Assembly: GCA_946623295.1 (NCBI GenBank)
Contig: CAMOQY010000003.1
Coordinates: 1-26,943 of the forward strand
Length of the DNA stretch: 26,943 nucleotides
Reading direction: 5' to 3'
Source of the DNA: an uncultured Lachnospiraceae bacterium
Lineage (GTDB): Bacteria > Bacillota > Clostridia > Lachnospirales > Lachnospiraceae
Position numbers and translations under genes: made by a program. Under the pieces are notes generated by a model that was not told the origin of the DNA, did not search any database, and saw nothing but the letters and a program-made list of their open reading frames with translations. Within the stretch, counting starts at the first letter, position 1. Every line of letters begins with the position of its first letter. This document shows positions 15,663-23,893 of the stretch, piece after piece.

Positions 15663-17033
15663 TCAGTCTCCCCATGGATTGACCAGGCAGACGACCGAAC
15701 GGTAGTTCCATGACGAATACTTGGTATTCGGATTCGAGCTGGCGCTCGAGGCATGCACTACCTGTCCGTCTCCGACGTATATTGCAACGTGTCCGCTGTA
15801 GCAGACTATATCGCCGGGTCTGAGCTCTTCGGCGCTGATATGGTCGCCGGCGCTGCGCTGCGACGTTGAATCGCGCGGAAGCGAAATGCCGAATTTCCTG
15901 AATATCTGCTGGACGAAGCCCGAGCAGTCCGCTCCGTCTGTAAGACTGGTGCCGCCGTAGTGATAAGGAGTGACGCCGACCCAGCTCTCCGCGTAATCGC
16001 ACAGCGCCCGTCTCGAATCGGAAACTGACCCGGCGCCCGAGCCTGCGGAGCCTGTAAAAGCGGTCGTGGATTTTGTGCTCTTTGTGGAGCTGGTGCTCTT
16101 TGTTTTCTCAGCCGATCTGCTGGCGGCCGCTCTTGACGCAGCCTTTGAAGCCTCTATACGGGCCTTCTCGGCTGCCTCCTCGGCAAGACGTCTCTGGCGC
16201 TCGATCTCCGCAAGTCTTGCAAGCTCAGCCTGCTCTTCCTCGATGGAGATAGCTTCCTTGTATTTGATGCTGATCCTGACGTAATCGCCGTAAACATAGC
16301 CTGTCAGGTCGTCATCGATCTGTATCTTGTAAAAATCATTCTTTGTCCCGATGACTCTGTATTTTTCGTCTGCGGAAAGAAGGCTCACGGTCTCCGCCTC
16401 CAGAGACGGCTCACTGCGCATGCGCAGAGTCTCGGTATCGACCGTGGCGTACATCGTGCTTACCGAGGGGGCGTAGTCCTCGGCCTCTGATCCCGTCAGG
16501 AAATACTCGGCCTTGATATAGCCGCTGCAGGATCCCGAATGGACCTTGTACCATGTACCCTCTTCGTTTGTCAGCGTTGCCTCGATATGCGCGGCGGAGT
16601 TATTGTAGATCTTGCCCTCTACCTCGGCATTCTTGCTCGGCTCCTTGCGGATATTTACGTAATTGTCGCACTGGGTTATGGCGATGTCCTTGTACAGGCC
16701 CGAATGCCCGGCAAGTCTTGACTCGAGCGCAAGAATAGCGGGATGCTCGTCTGCGCTTTCCGTACGGTTCATATCAAAGGCTATCCCGGCCATAATAAAC
16801 GACATTCCGGGTACACCCTCCGTCGGAACTGAGGCGTTGCTGTCAATAGCATTCTCTATACCGCCTATTCCGCCGGTGATCAGATTAACCGGTGCGGCTG
16901 AGGATGTCTCTCCTGCGGCGGGCTGAGGGCTTCCTACTCCTATGCTGATGGTGGAGGCAGAAGCCGCGCTCTGACCTGCCAGCATCGAGGCGGCAAGGGC
17001 TAAGCAAACGGTCATATGATATATTTTCTTCAA
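15663..17033 (-). CDS. Secreted SH3-NlpC/P60 peptidoglycan endopeptidase (second of pair)
   Basis: This exported hydrolase cuts wall peptides, usually between D-Glu and the diamino acid. In 456 residues there is a signal peptide (about 1-27), then two SH3b domains (about 108-170 and 188-255), recognised by YVNIRKEP, GYIKAEYF, LRMRSEP and GYVYGDYV. A charged coiled-coil region (about 260-300) and a Ser/Thr/Lys-rich linker follow. The C-terminal NlpC/P60 domain has Cys in GADCSGFVQQ, His in SGHVAIYVGDG and a third polar residue in VVHASS. The start is a TTG at 17033 with a GAGAGGAGA ribosome binding site. It lies 21 bases after a paralogue with the same architecture, so the pair arose by tandem duplication; here the linker lacks the TTEK repeats. 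Confidence 0.94.
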   Translation of the reverse strand: MKKIYHMTVCLALAASMLAGQSAASASTISIGVGSPQPAAGETSSAAPVNLITGGIGGIENAIDSNASVPTEGVPGMSFIMAGIAFDMNRTESADEHPAILALESRLAGHSGLYKDIAITQCDNYVNIRKEPSKNAEVEGKIYNNSAAHIEATLTNEEGTWYKVHSGSCSGYIKAEYFLTGSEAEDYAPSVSTMYATVDTETLRMRSEPSLEAETVSLLSADEKYRVIGTKNDFYKIQIDDDLTGYVYGDYVRISIKYKEAISIEEEQAELARLAEIERQRRLAEEAAEKARIEASKAASRAAASRSAEKTKSTSSTKSTKSTTAFTGSAGSGAGSVSDSRRALCDYAESWVGVTPYHYGGTSLTDGADCSGFVQQIFRKFGISLPRDSTSQRSAGDHISAEELRPGDIVCYSGHVAIYVGDGQVVHASSASSNPNTKYSSWNYRSVVCLVNPWGD

Positions 17034-17054
17034 TGTCTTCTCTCCTCTCCGGTA

Positions 17055-18458
17055 TCAGTCGCCTATGACATTGCGGATGCACTTTACCGCACGATAGTTC
17101 CACGATGATATCTTGGTGTTCGGGTCAGACGACGGCGATGAGCAGTGCACTACCTGTCCGTCTCCGATATACAGCGCCACGTGGTTGATCTCTCCGTCCT
17201 TTGAGTAAAAGACGAGGTCGCCGGGACGCATGTCCTCCGAGCTTATCGCCTCTCCCGTCGCGCCCTGATTGTATGAAACTCTCGGGAGCCTTATACCGAA
17301 TTTGCGGAAGATGATCTGCATGAAGCCCGAGCAGTCGGTGCCTGTCTCGAGGCTGTTGCCTCCAAGCACATATTTGAGATTTCCGACGTACTGAAGCGCT
17401 TCTGCCACTATAGCATCTCTGAGCGCCGATGATCCGTTGTCTCCGGGTTCCGAGGTGGTCTTTTGCTCGGTCCTTTCGGTGGTCTTCTCTGTCGTCCTCT
17501 CGGTCGTCTTTTCCGTAGTTTTCTCGGTAGTTTTCTCCGTAGTCTTTTCAGTCGTCTTCTTTTCGGTGGTCCTGGTCCTCTCCGCGGCCTTCTGCTCCTG
17601 TTCTCTGCGCAGCTTCTCCGCGGCTTCCTTCGCGGCCTTTGCAAGCCTCTCCTGCTCCGCTATCCTGGCCTGCTCTTCCTCTATCGAGATGGCCTCCTCA
17701 TAGGTAACGGTGATGTCCACATAGTCGTTCTGAACATAGCCCTCAAGGTCGGTATCCACCAATATCTTGCAGAATTCCTCGCCCTGCTCCTCCACTACGT
17801 ACGAGGCGCCTCCGGCGAGCACAGTGATGGTCGGACTGCCGAGATCCGGCGACTGGCGCAGGCGCAGGCTCTCGGGCTTTACGGTCGCCGTCACAAGGCC
17901 GACCTCAGTGGCGAGCTTTTCCGCTTCCTCTCCGGTCACAAAATACTCGGCCTTTATATAGCCTTCGACCGATCCGGAGCGGATCTTGTACCAAAGCCCG
18001 GTGGCCGCCTCGACGGTCTGGAGGATGGTGGCTGCGGCATTGTTGTATATCTTGCCGAGCACCTCCGCGTTTTCGCTCGCATCGCTCCTGATATTCACAA
18101 AGCTGGTCACATGCGAGATGGCGAGCTTGTTATAGATAGAGTTTTCCTTTGCCTCCAGACGGCTGAGCATGGCCTTGATGACGGGCGGATCATCCTCGCT
18201 GATGATCTCGGGCGTCTCATAGGGCTGTTCACCGGCCAGATCAAGGGCAAGATTCGCTATAAAGGTCGCGGCGGCAAGCGGCGTATCCTGGGACGTGACC
18301 TCCACCTCCCGTGAGGGCTCCGTCATGGCTCCGGCGATACCCACGCCACCGGCGATCTCATCGGCAGCGGCCGGCGCGGGCAAAATCCCGCCTGCCATGC
18401 AGACGCACAGCGCGGCGCAAAGGAGCATATTCAGTTTCTTTCTCAGATTGCCTCTCAT
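17055..18458 (-). CDS. Secreted SH3-NlpC/P60 peptidoglycan endopeptidase with TTEK repeats (first of pair)
   Basis: The 467-residue paralogue of the next gene has a signal peptide (about 1-32), two SH3b domains (SFVNIRSDASENAEVLGK onward, and SLRLRQSPDLGSP onward), a coiled coil beginning ISIEEEQARIAEQERLA, a linker made of TTEK/TTER tetrapeptides, and a C-terminal NlpC/P60 domain. The catalytic Cys is in GTDCSGFMQ, and the His is in INHVALYIGDG. I use the ATG at 18458, which has an AGAGG ribosome binding site; a TTG one codon earlier is possible. The gene is driven by a perfect consensus promoter and should be strongly expressed. The linker probably spans the wall and is a likely site for O-glycosylation at its many threonines, which is inference. 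Confidence 0.94.
   Translation of the reverse strand: MRGNLRKKLNMLLCAALCVCMAGGILPAPAAADEIAGGVGIAGAMTEPSREVEVTSQDTPLAAATFIANLALDLAGEQPYETPEIISEDDPPVIKAMLSRLEAKENSIYNKLAISHVTSFVNIRSDASENAEVLGKIYNNAAATILQTVEAATGLWYKIRSGSVEGYIKAEYFVTGEEAEKLATEVGLVTATVKPESLRLRQSPDLGSPTITVLAGGASYVVEEQGEEFCKILVDTDLEGYVQNDYVDITVTYEEAISIEEEQARIAEQERLAKAAKEAAEKLRREQEQKAAERTRTTEKKTTEKTTEKTTEKTTEKTTERTTEKTTERTEQKTTSEPGDNGSSALRDAIVAEALQYVGNLKYVLGGNSLETGTDCSGFMQIIFRKFGIRLPRVSYNQGATGEAISSEDMRPGDLVFYSKDGEINHVALYIGDGQVVHCSSPSSDPNTKISSWNYRAVKCIRNVIGD
17447..17575. repeat. Degenerate 12-base tandem repeat encoding TTEK/TTER
   Basis: About nine copies of a 12-base unit (on the plus strand close to TTCTCGGTAGTT and variants) encode alternating TTEK and TTER. 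Copies differ mainly at third codon positions, so the peptide is kept while the DNA has drifted. Copy number may vary between strains. Confidence 0.8.
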
Positions 18459-18482
18459 CAAAACCTCTATGGCGTGTCAAAT

Positions 18483-18499
18483 ATTACGCAAATGTTACA
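18483..18499 (-). promoter_or_regulatory. Candidate WalR binding box at the hydrolase transcription start
   Basis: On the minus strand TGTAAC-ATTTG-CGTAAT matches the published WalR consensus (two TGTWAH hexamers separated by five bases) at 11 of 12 positions. The box lies immediately downstream of the -10 element, over the expected start site. WalRK controls wall hydrolases in related bacteria. No walR gene is in the window, so function is inferred. Confidence 0.42.
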
Positions 18500-18503
18500 A
18501 AAT

Positions 18504-18532
18504 ATTATATAGTTATGGTACTGTATTGTCAA
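18504..18532 (-). promoter_or_regulatory. Perfect consensus sigma-A promoter of the NlpC/P60 operon
   Basis: On the minus strand TTGACA (18532-18527), exactly 17 bases, then TATAAT (18509-18504). Both hexamers match consensus in full. The start site should fall near 18497, giving a leader of about 40 bases before the ATG at 18458. Confidence 0.92.
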
Positions 18533-18569
18533 GACCTGAGCCCGTTCCGGTTTTGCCGCGGGAGCGGAG

Positions 18570-19484
18570 TTATTTCCCCGAGCGCAGGTATACGCCGGCA
18601 GCATTTGCCGCCAGAGCGCCGTCAGCGCAGGCTGTTATGACCTGGCGCAGCGGAGTCTTTCTGACATCGCCTGCCGCAAAGATCCCGGGGATGCTCGTGC
18701 GGCACTCAGCATCGGTCAGAATAAAGCCGTCCTCGTCGGGAACCGTGCCGATAAAGCTTTCGGAATTAGGTATGATGCCGACTGCGACAAAGACAGCCGA
18801 TACAGGTACAAAGCTCTCCTCTCCGGTGACTGTATTGCGCAGCTTCATGCCTTCCGTCCGTTCGCTTCCCTCGATACTGCTCACGACACTGTTCCAGAGG
18901 ATCTCTGCATTTTCCTTTGCCATAAGCTGCTCCTGAGAGATCTTCTCCCCGCGAAGAGCATCGCGTCTGTGCACCAGGTAGACCTTCCGGCACATCCTGG
19001 TGAGATAGAGAGCATCCTCGAGCGCCACGTTTCCTCCGCCTATCACGGCGACGTCCTTGTCTTTGAAAAACGCGCCGTCGCAGGTCGCGCAGTAGCTCAC
19101 GCCCTTACCGGCAAATTCCGCCTCTCCGGGGGCTCCGAGTCTGCGGTGCCTCGCGCCGGTGGCGATGATAACGGCCCCGGCCTCGTATGTGTTTTTCTCG
19201 CAGCAGACAAGCTTTACGTCTTCTTCGACGCCGATGGCAGTGACGTGATCGGTGACAAATTCCACTCCCATCGACTGGGCGTGTTCTCTGAACTTCATCG
19301 CCAGATCAAAGCCGGATATCCCGGCAAGACCCGGATAGTTGTCCACGGACTCTGTGTTGATGATCTGGCTTCCGCCAAATGCCTCCCTCTCTATGACCAG
19401 CGTACTTATCCTTGCTCTCGATGCGTAAATGGCCGCGGTAAGCCCCGCGGGGCCCGCGCCGATAATGATAAGCTCGTACTTCAT
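18570..19484 (-). CDS. trxB: Thioredoxin-disulfide reductase
   Basis: This FAD enzyme uses NADPH to reduce thioredoxin in the cytoplasm. The FAD-binding GAGPAGLTAA lies at 9-18, the redox centre CATCDG has Cys132 and Cys135, the second nucleotide site is VIGGGNVALEDA, and VHRRDALR is the NADPH phosphate contact. The end GIFAAGDVRKTPLRQVITA is typical. At 304 residues the length is normal. The ATG at 19484 has a GGGAGGAT ribosome binding site, and the start overlaps the preceding stop as ATGA. No thioredoxin gene is next to it. No clear terminator follows before the hydrolase promoter. Confidence 0.96.
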   Translation of the reverse strand: MKYELIIIGAGPAGLTAAIYASRARISTLVIEREAFGGSQIINTESVDNYPGLAGISGFDLAMKFREHAQSMGVEFVTDHVTAIGVEEDVKLVCCEKNTYEAGAVIIATGARHRRLGAPGEAEFAGKGVSYCATCDGAFFKDKDVAVIGGGNVALEDALYLTRMCRKVYLVHRRDALRGEKISQEQLMAKENAEILWNSVVSSIEGSERTEGMKLRNTVTGEESFVPVSAVFVAVGIIPNSESFIGTVPDEDGFILTDAECRTSIPGIFAAGDVRKTPLRQVITACADGALAANAAGVYLRSGK

Positions 19485-19765
19485 CTGATCCTCCCAAGTA
19501 TCGTCTTGTAGCCGTCGGCTCCTCTTTTGAGGCAGCGGCTCACTCTGCCTATCGTGGCAGTGGACGCGCCGGTCTTTTCGGTGATCTCCAGAAAAGGTTT
19601 GCCCTCGTTGAGCATTCTCGCCACTTCCAGCCTCTGCGGGATGGAGACGAGCTCGTTGAGCGTGAGCAGGTCATCAAAAAAGGCGCGGCATTCTTCTTCC
19701 GTTTCAAGTGCGAGCACTGCTCTGTAAAAAAACGTCAATTCGTCGTTGGTCGCGGGGTTTTTCAT
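19481..19765 (-). CDS. YerC/YecD-type TrpR-like regulator
   Basis: The 94-residue protein matches the YerC/YecD family of TrpR-fold DNA-binding proteins: FYRAVLALETEEECRAFFDD, the DLLTLNELVSIPQRLEVARML core, and a helix-turn-helix at about 55-80 with EITEKTGASTATIGRVSRCL. The family's regulatory target is generally unknown. Its ATG at 19765 lies one base after RNase J, and its stop overlaps the trxB start by four bases, so all three are probably co-translated. Confidence 0.88.
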   Translation of the reverse strand: MKNPATNDELTFFYRAVLALETEEECRAFFDDLLTLNELVSIPQRLEVARMLNEGKPFLEITEKTGASTATIGRVSRCLKRGADGYKTILGRIR

Positions 19766-19766
19766 A

Positions 19767-21596
19767 TCACCACTCAGCCTCCATTATCACCGTCAGGATC
19801 ACCGGATTGCGCTGGAACCTGCGCCACAGGTATTCCTCCAGATCGGTCTTTATAGTGTTTTTTATTTTCGTATAATCGCGGACGCGCCTGTTTTCACATT
19901 CCGTAAGGCTGTCCAGGACCACATTTCTTATCTCGCTGATTATATCTCCCGATCCTTTCACATAGACAAAGCCCCTTGTGATGATCTCGGGACCGGCCAG
20001 CACGATACCCGAGCCGGAATCCACGGTCAGAGCCACGAGGATCATTCCTCCCGCTGCAAGCGACTGCCGGTCTCTGATGACGGCGTTGCCTACGTCGCCT
20101 ACGCCGAGGCCGTCTACAAACAGCTCGCCGCAGGGCGCTTTTCCGGCCAGCCCGGCTCCCGATTCCGACAGCTCCAGGATATCTCCCGCCTTAAGCAGAA
20201 AAATATTCTTTTCCGGGATGCCCACGGAAGCTGCCAGCTGAGCGTTTGCGCTCCTGTGGCGGAACTCACCGTGCATCGGCACCGCGTATTTGGGTCTGAG
20301 CAGGGTATAGATCAATTCGATCTCCTGCTGACAGGCGTGTCCGGATACATGAGTATCCTGATGAATCAGCTTTGCGCCCTTTTCAGCCAGCTCGTTCATC
20401 ACTCTGGCGACTGCCCTCTCGTTGCCCGGAATAGGGTTGGAGCTGAAGATGATCACATCGCCCGGCTTGATGCTGACTCTTTTATGGGTAGAATCCGCCA
20501 TCCTCGAAAGCGCTGCCATAGCCTCGCCCTGACTGCCGGTGGTGATGATCACGAGCCTGTTGTCGGGATAATTGCCCATCTCGTCGATGCTGATCATCGT
20601 CCCCCTGGGTATCTTGATGCATCCCAGCTTTTCCGCTATCTCGATGGTCGTTACCATGCTCCTTCCCTGAAGGATGACCTTTCGGCCGTATTTTTTCGCG
20701 GTGTTTATAAGCTGCTGCACCCTGTCCACATTTGATGAAAAGGTGCCGACGAGGATCCTGCTCCTGCTGTTTTCAGCAAAGATCGTATCAAAGGTGGTCG
20801 CGACCATAGTCTCGGACGGGGTAAAGCCCGGCCGCATGGCGTTGGTACTGTCGGAAAGCAGGGCGAGCACGCCCTCCCGGCCTATCGCCGCTATCCTCTG
20901 CAGATCTATGGTATCGCCGACAAGCGGCGTATAGTCCACCTTGAAATCCCCTGTATGGAAGATAACGCCTGCGGGAGTGTGGATGGCGAGAGCCGACGAT
21001 CCCGGGATGCTGTGGTTGATCTTGATAAAATCCACCGTGATCGCGCCGGCCTTGGCGCTCGAGCCCTGTCTCACGACCCTGCAGTCGCATATGCCGGCTA
21101 TCCCGGCCTCCTCAAGCTTGTGGGTGATGAGGCCTATGGTCAGCTTTGTGCCGTATACCGGCACGTTTATCTGCTGGAGCACGTATGGGAGCGCTCCGAT
21201 ATGATCCTCATGACCGTGCGTAATGAAAAAGGCTCTGACTTTGTCGCTGTTTTCCGTCAGATACGTAACGTCCGGGATGATCTTGTCGATACCGGGCATG
21301 GTCTCATCGGGAAAAGCCAGACCGCAGTCCACAACTATTATGTCGTCGCCGCAGCGGATAGCGGTGATATTCATGCCTATTTTATTCAGTCCGCCAAGCG
21401 GGATTATCTGTACCTTATCGGCAACAGCCCTCGCGGTTCCGGGCTTTTTGGCCTTTCCCCTCGAAGTCTTTGCCTTTGCGGATCTGGACTTTCCGGCCTG
21501 ATCCTTTACTGTATCCTTTACTGTTTTATCTTTTACTGCTTTCTCTTTCGTCTTTTTTTCTTTTACAGTTTTATTCTTTGTATTATTTTCCTTCAT
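19767..21596 (-). CDS. rnj: Ribonuclease J with lysine-rich N-terminal extension
   Basis: RNase J is a beta-CASP metallo-beta-lactamase nuclease with 5'-3' exonuclease and endonuclease activity, central to mRNA decay and rRNA maturation in Firmicutes. The metal motif is THGHEDHIG. Other marks are VDCGLAFPDETMPGID, VGTFSSNVDRVQQLI, and GHACQQEIELIYTLLRPKYAVPMHGEFRH. About the first 60 residues are an added tail of Lys, Thr and Val repeats (KEKKTKEK, VKDKTVKDTVK) not found in B. subtilis RNase J1, bringing the protein to 609 residues; the tail could bind RNA or degradosome partners. The ATG at 21596 has a GAGGAA ribosome binding site; a TTG four codons earlier is less likely. It lies nine bases after the Wzy-like gene. 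Confidence 0.96.
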   Translation of the reverse strand: MKENNTKNKTVKEKKTKEKAVKDKTVKDTVKDQAGKSRSAKAKTSRGKAKKPGTARAVADKVQIIPLGGLNKIGMNITAIRCGDDIIVVDCGLAFPDETMPGIDKIIPDVTYLTENSDKVRAFFITHGHEDHIGALPYVLQQINVPVYGTKLTIGLITHKLEEAGIAGICDCRVVRQGSSAKAGAITVDFIKINHSIPGSSALAIHTPAGVIFHTGDFKVDYTPLVGDTIDLQRIAAIGREGVLALLSDSTNAMRPGFTPSETMVATTFDTIFAENSRSRILVGTFSSNVDRVQQLINTAKKYGRKVILQGRSMVTTIEIAEKLGCIKIPRGTMISIDEMGNYPDNRLVIITTGSQGEAMAALSRMADSTHKRVSIKPGDVIIFSSNPIPGNERAVARVMNELAEKGAKLIHQDTHVSGHACQQEIELIYTLLRPKYAVPMHGEFRHRSANAQLAASVGIPEKNIFLLKAGDILELSESGAGLAGKAPCGELFVDGLGVGDVGNAVIRDRQSLAAGGMILVALTVDSGSGIVLAGPEIITRGFVYVKGSGDIISEIRNVVLDSLTECENRRVRDYTKIKNTIKTDLEEYLWRRFQRNPVILTVIMEAEW

Positions 21597-21604
21597 ATAA
21601 TTCC

Positions 21605-22912
21605 TCAAATATCAGCTGCCGCCTTGCGCAGCCCCATGCACAGCCAGAAGACTACCGCAAAAAAGCTGAGGCTGTGGAGGAGGTAGTCCTCGGCTATCCC
21701 CTCAAGCAGCAGAAAACATATCATAATACCGGCCAGATGCCAGCTCCCGTCATACCCCCCGCGCATGGCGGTATCCGCGGCGGCAAGTCTGCGCCTCTTA
21801 AGCCCGATTACAAGATTGCGGACCGTAAATGCGGTCAGCACGGCTGTGCCGGCCAGTCCCGATCCGACGGGGACGCCTACGTAAAGGCTGTGGATGCCGC
21901 CGCCGCTCCAGTCAAACTCGATCGGCACCTGCGCAGTAGCTGCAAAATTCTGGACAGTGACCCCGAGCAGCGGATGGCTTGCGAAGCTTTTCAGGCCCTC
22001 TGCCCATATGGATGCGCGCCCCGTAAGCAGCCGATCTCCCTCGGAAATGAGCTTTTGCACGGACTCGGAAAGCTTTCCTCCCACTGCCTTATAGACGATA
22101 TAGGCTATGAAAAGGCCGGCTGCAAAACAGCTGAGCGAGATCGCGGCTTTGCGCACGCTGCTTTTTTTCTCCGGACTCAGCCTGGTCCAGACGGCGTACC
22201 TGCCGAGCGTATAGACCGCGGTGATCCCGAGCGCAAGCATAGACGTCCGCGAGCGCGACAGCAGCAGCGCCACGGTAGAAAGTGCGATAGCTGCGGCGCA
22301 GACTATCATCCAGAGGCCTCTCGCGCCAAAGACGAGCATTCCCGCCGCGAGGATGATCGTCAATGCGGAAACCGCTCCGATGACGTTCATATGGACCAGT
22401 CCCGTCAGCCTTCCGTCAAGACTCCCTAAATATCCTACGGTACCGTCCGCCGTAACGTACGTCGAGGGCGTCAGTATCATATACGCCGCAAGGCACGCAG
22501 TCACCAGCGCGAGCATCATAACGAGCGCAGCTCTGGCAAGAAAGATCCTCTCGCGCCTCTCCAGCTCCGGGTCCGTGCCCTTTTGTCCGTTGTACAGCAC
22601 TATAAAGAGCATGGCCATATAGAGCATGTCGCGGATCGCACGTGAGCTCTGCTCGCCTCCGTTTACCAGAGCCGTGACGCAGTACAGCGCGGCAAAGGCA
22701 AGCAGCAGCCACAGACCGGCGTTTTTCAGCGGCATCCGCCTGCGGATCAGATCATAGCATGCTGCCGCAAAGCCGATAAAAAGGACCACCTTCATGACCG
22801 GCGATATAAGCTGGTGCACCCATGCTATGCTGCCAAAAAGCGTAAGCAGCATCAGCAGGCACTTGAGCAGAGTATGTTTTTCGAGCATTTCTCTGAAGGT
22901 CATTGCGTTCAC
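21605..22912 (-). CDS. Wzy polymerase / O-antigen ligase-like membrane protein
   Basis: The 435-residue protein has about ten to twelve hydrophobic segments and a periplasm-facing loop with GRASIWAEGLKSFASHPLLG near residues 295-315, the characteristic Wzy_C (PF04932) motif with conserved Arg and His. It either polymerises lipid-linked repeats or ligates a finished chain; its location after an initiating transferase and three GT2 enzymes favours a polymerase. GTG at 22912 overlaps the upstream stop as GTGA, and an ATG at 22903 is an alternative start. Confidence 0.88.
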   Translation of the reverse strand: MNAMTFREMLEKHTLLKCLLMLLTLFGSIAWVHQLISPVMKVVLFIGFAAACYDLIRRRMPLKNAGLWLLLAFAALYCVTALVNGGEQSSRAIRDMLYMAMLFIVLYNGQKGTDPELERRERIFLARAALVMMLALVTACLAAYMILTPSTYVTADGTVGYLGSLDGRLTGLVHMNVIGAVSALTIILAAGMLVFGARGLWMIVCAAAIALSTVALLLSRSRTSMLALGITAVYTLGRYAVWTRLSPEKKSSVRKAAISLSCFAAGLFIAYIVYKAVGGKLSESVQKLISEGDRLLTGRASIWAEGLKSFASHPLLGVTVQNFAATAQVPIEFDWSGGGIHSLYVGVPVGSGLAGTAVLTAFTVRNLVIGLKRRRLAAADTAMRGGYDGSWHLAGIMICFLLLEGIAEDYLLHSLSFFAVVFWLCMGLRKAAADI

Positions 22913-23868
22913 TTTCCCAAAAGCTTGAGCGTCAGGTATTTGCGGCTGCAGATCAGCCTGGCCAGCATCACCTTTTTCTCAGGTTCAGCCTGTACGAGCG
23001 TATTTTCCTGCCACGACGGGTAGTACTGCTCCATATATTCGGCGCATCTCTTCATCAGGGCGCGTCTGCGGCAGGCAAGATAGCGTTTGCCTCCGGTCAC
23101 CAGCAGATGCTCCCATACCAGATATTCAGTCTCGCGTGGAAAACGGAAGCTCAGCGCCTTGCGCAGTCGGTCGCACGCGGGAAAAATATCGTCAAAATGC
23201 GGATCATAGCCTCTGTGTCTCATGATCGAAGCGCCGCTCTGATCATAACAGATCACAGGCTGCGCTATATAGCGGGCTTTTCCGCAGGCCACCGCAAGGA
23301 GCGGGATCGTGGCAAGATCCTCATACCAGGCACCCCTCGGAAAGGCTTCCTTAGCTCCGAAGACCTGCCTGAAGAGCTCTCTGCGCATCAGTCTGTTCCA
23401 CGGGCACGGATTTGTAAGCAAAAGCTCCTGCGCTGAAATATCACCTTCATGCAGCTTTACTCCATCGTGGAAAGGAGGAAAAACGCTCTCGCTGCCGTCA
23501 GGCAGAAGTGTCCGGGCGTCGTAGACTATCTGATCGTAATCTCCTTCGCATGCAGCGGCGATCAGGCGAGGCAGAGCGCCGTCCAGCATATAGTCATCGC
23601 TGTCGAGATAAGTCACGTACTCGCCCTCTGCCGCGGCAAGACCGGCATTGCGCGCCGCAGCCACGCCGCCGTTTGCCTGCCTCAGGATCCTGAGCCTGCT
23701 CAGATAAGCGCCCTCATAGCTGCGGACTATATGCGGCGTTCCGTCGGTCGAGCCGTCGTCCACGACGATCAGCTCATAGTCGCCGCAATCCTGGTTAAGC
23801 ACGCTTTCCATACAGCGGGCGATGGTCTTTTCGCGGTTATAGACTGTTATGATGATACTTATCTTCAT
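22909..23868 (-). CDS. GT2-family glycosyltransferase
   Basis: The 319-residue GT-A-fold enzyme opens MKISIIITVYNREKTIARCM. It has the nucleotide-binding ELIVVDDGSTDGT and the metal-binding DxD-like YLDSDDY (about 91-97). It adds one sugar to the lipid-linked repeat on the cytoplasmic side. Donor and linkage cannot be told. The ATG at 23868 has only a weak ribosome binding site; the preceding glycosyltransferase gene ends 25 bases upstream. The gene end overlaps the Wzy start. Confidence 0.93.
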   Translation of the reverse strand: MKISIIITVYNREKTIARCMESVLNQDCGDYELIVVDDGSTDGTPHIVRSYEGAYLSRLRILRQANGGVAAARNAGLAAAEGEYVTYLDSDDYMLDGALPRLIAAACEGDYDQIVYDARTLLPDGSESVFPPFHDGVKLHEGDISAQELLLTNPCPWNRLMRRELFRQVFGAKEAFPRGAWYEDLATIPLLAVACGKARYIAQPVICYDQSGASIMRHRGYDPHFDDIFPACDRLRKALSFRFPRETEYLVWEHLLVTGGKRYLACRRRALMKRCAEYMEQYYPSWQENTLVQAEPEKKVMLARLICSRKYLTLKLLGK

Positions 23869-23893
23869 TCTGATCGATCCAGGGGCAGCGCGT

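Noticed and set aside
17447..17575. Possible CRISPR-like array
   Set aside because: The unit is 12 bases, in frame, contiguous and without spacers; it is a coding tandem repeat.
17463..18314. Plus-strand open frame of 283 residues opposite the TTEK hydrolase
   Set aside because: Its Leu/Arg/Phe/Ser-rich start is the antisense image of the TTEK repeat.
18538..18569. G+C-rich partial stem after the trxB stop
   Set aside because: Only four to five base pairs match cleanly and no T-run follows; too weak to call a terminator.
19746..20735. Plus-strand open frame of 329 residues within RNase J
   Set aside because: It is the mirror of a highly conserved RNase J coding region and shows no family motifs.
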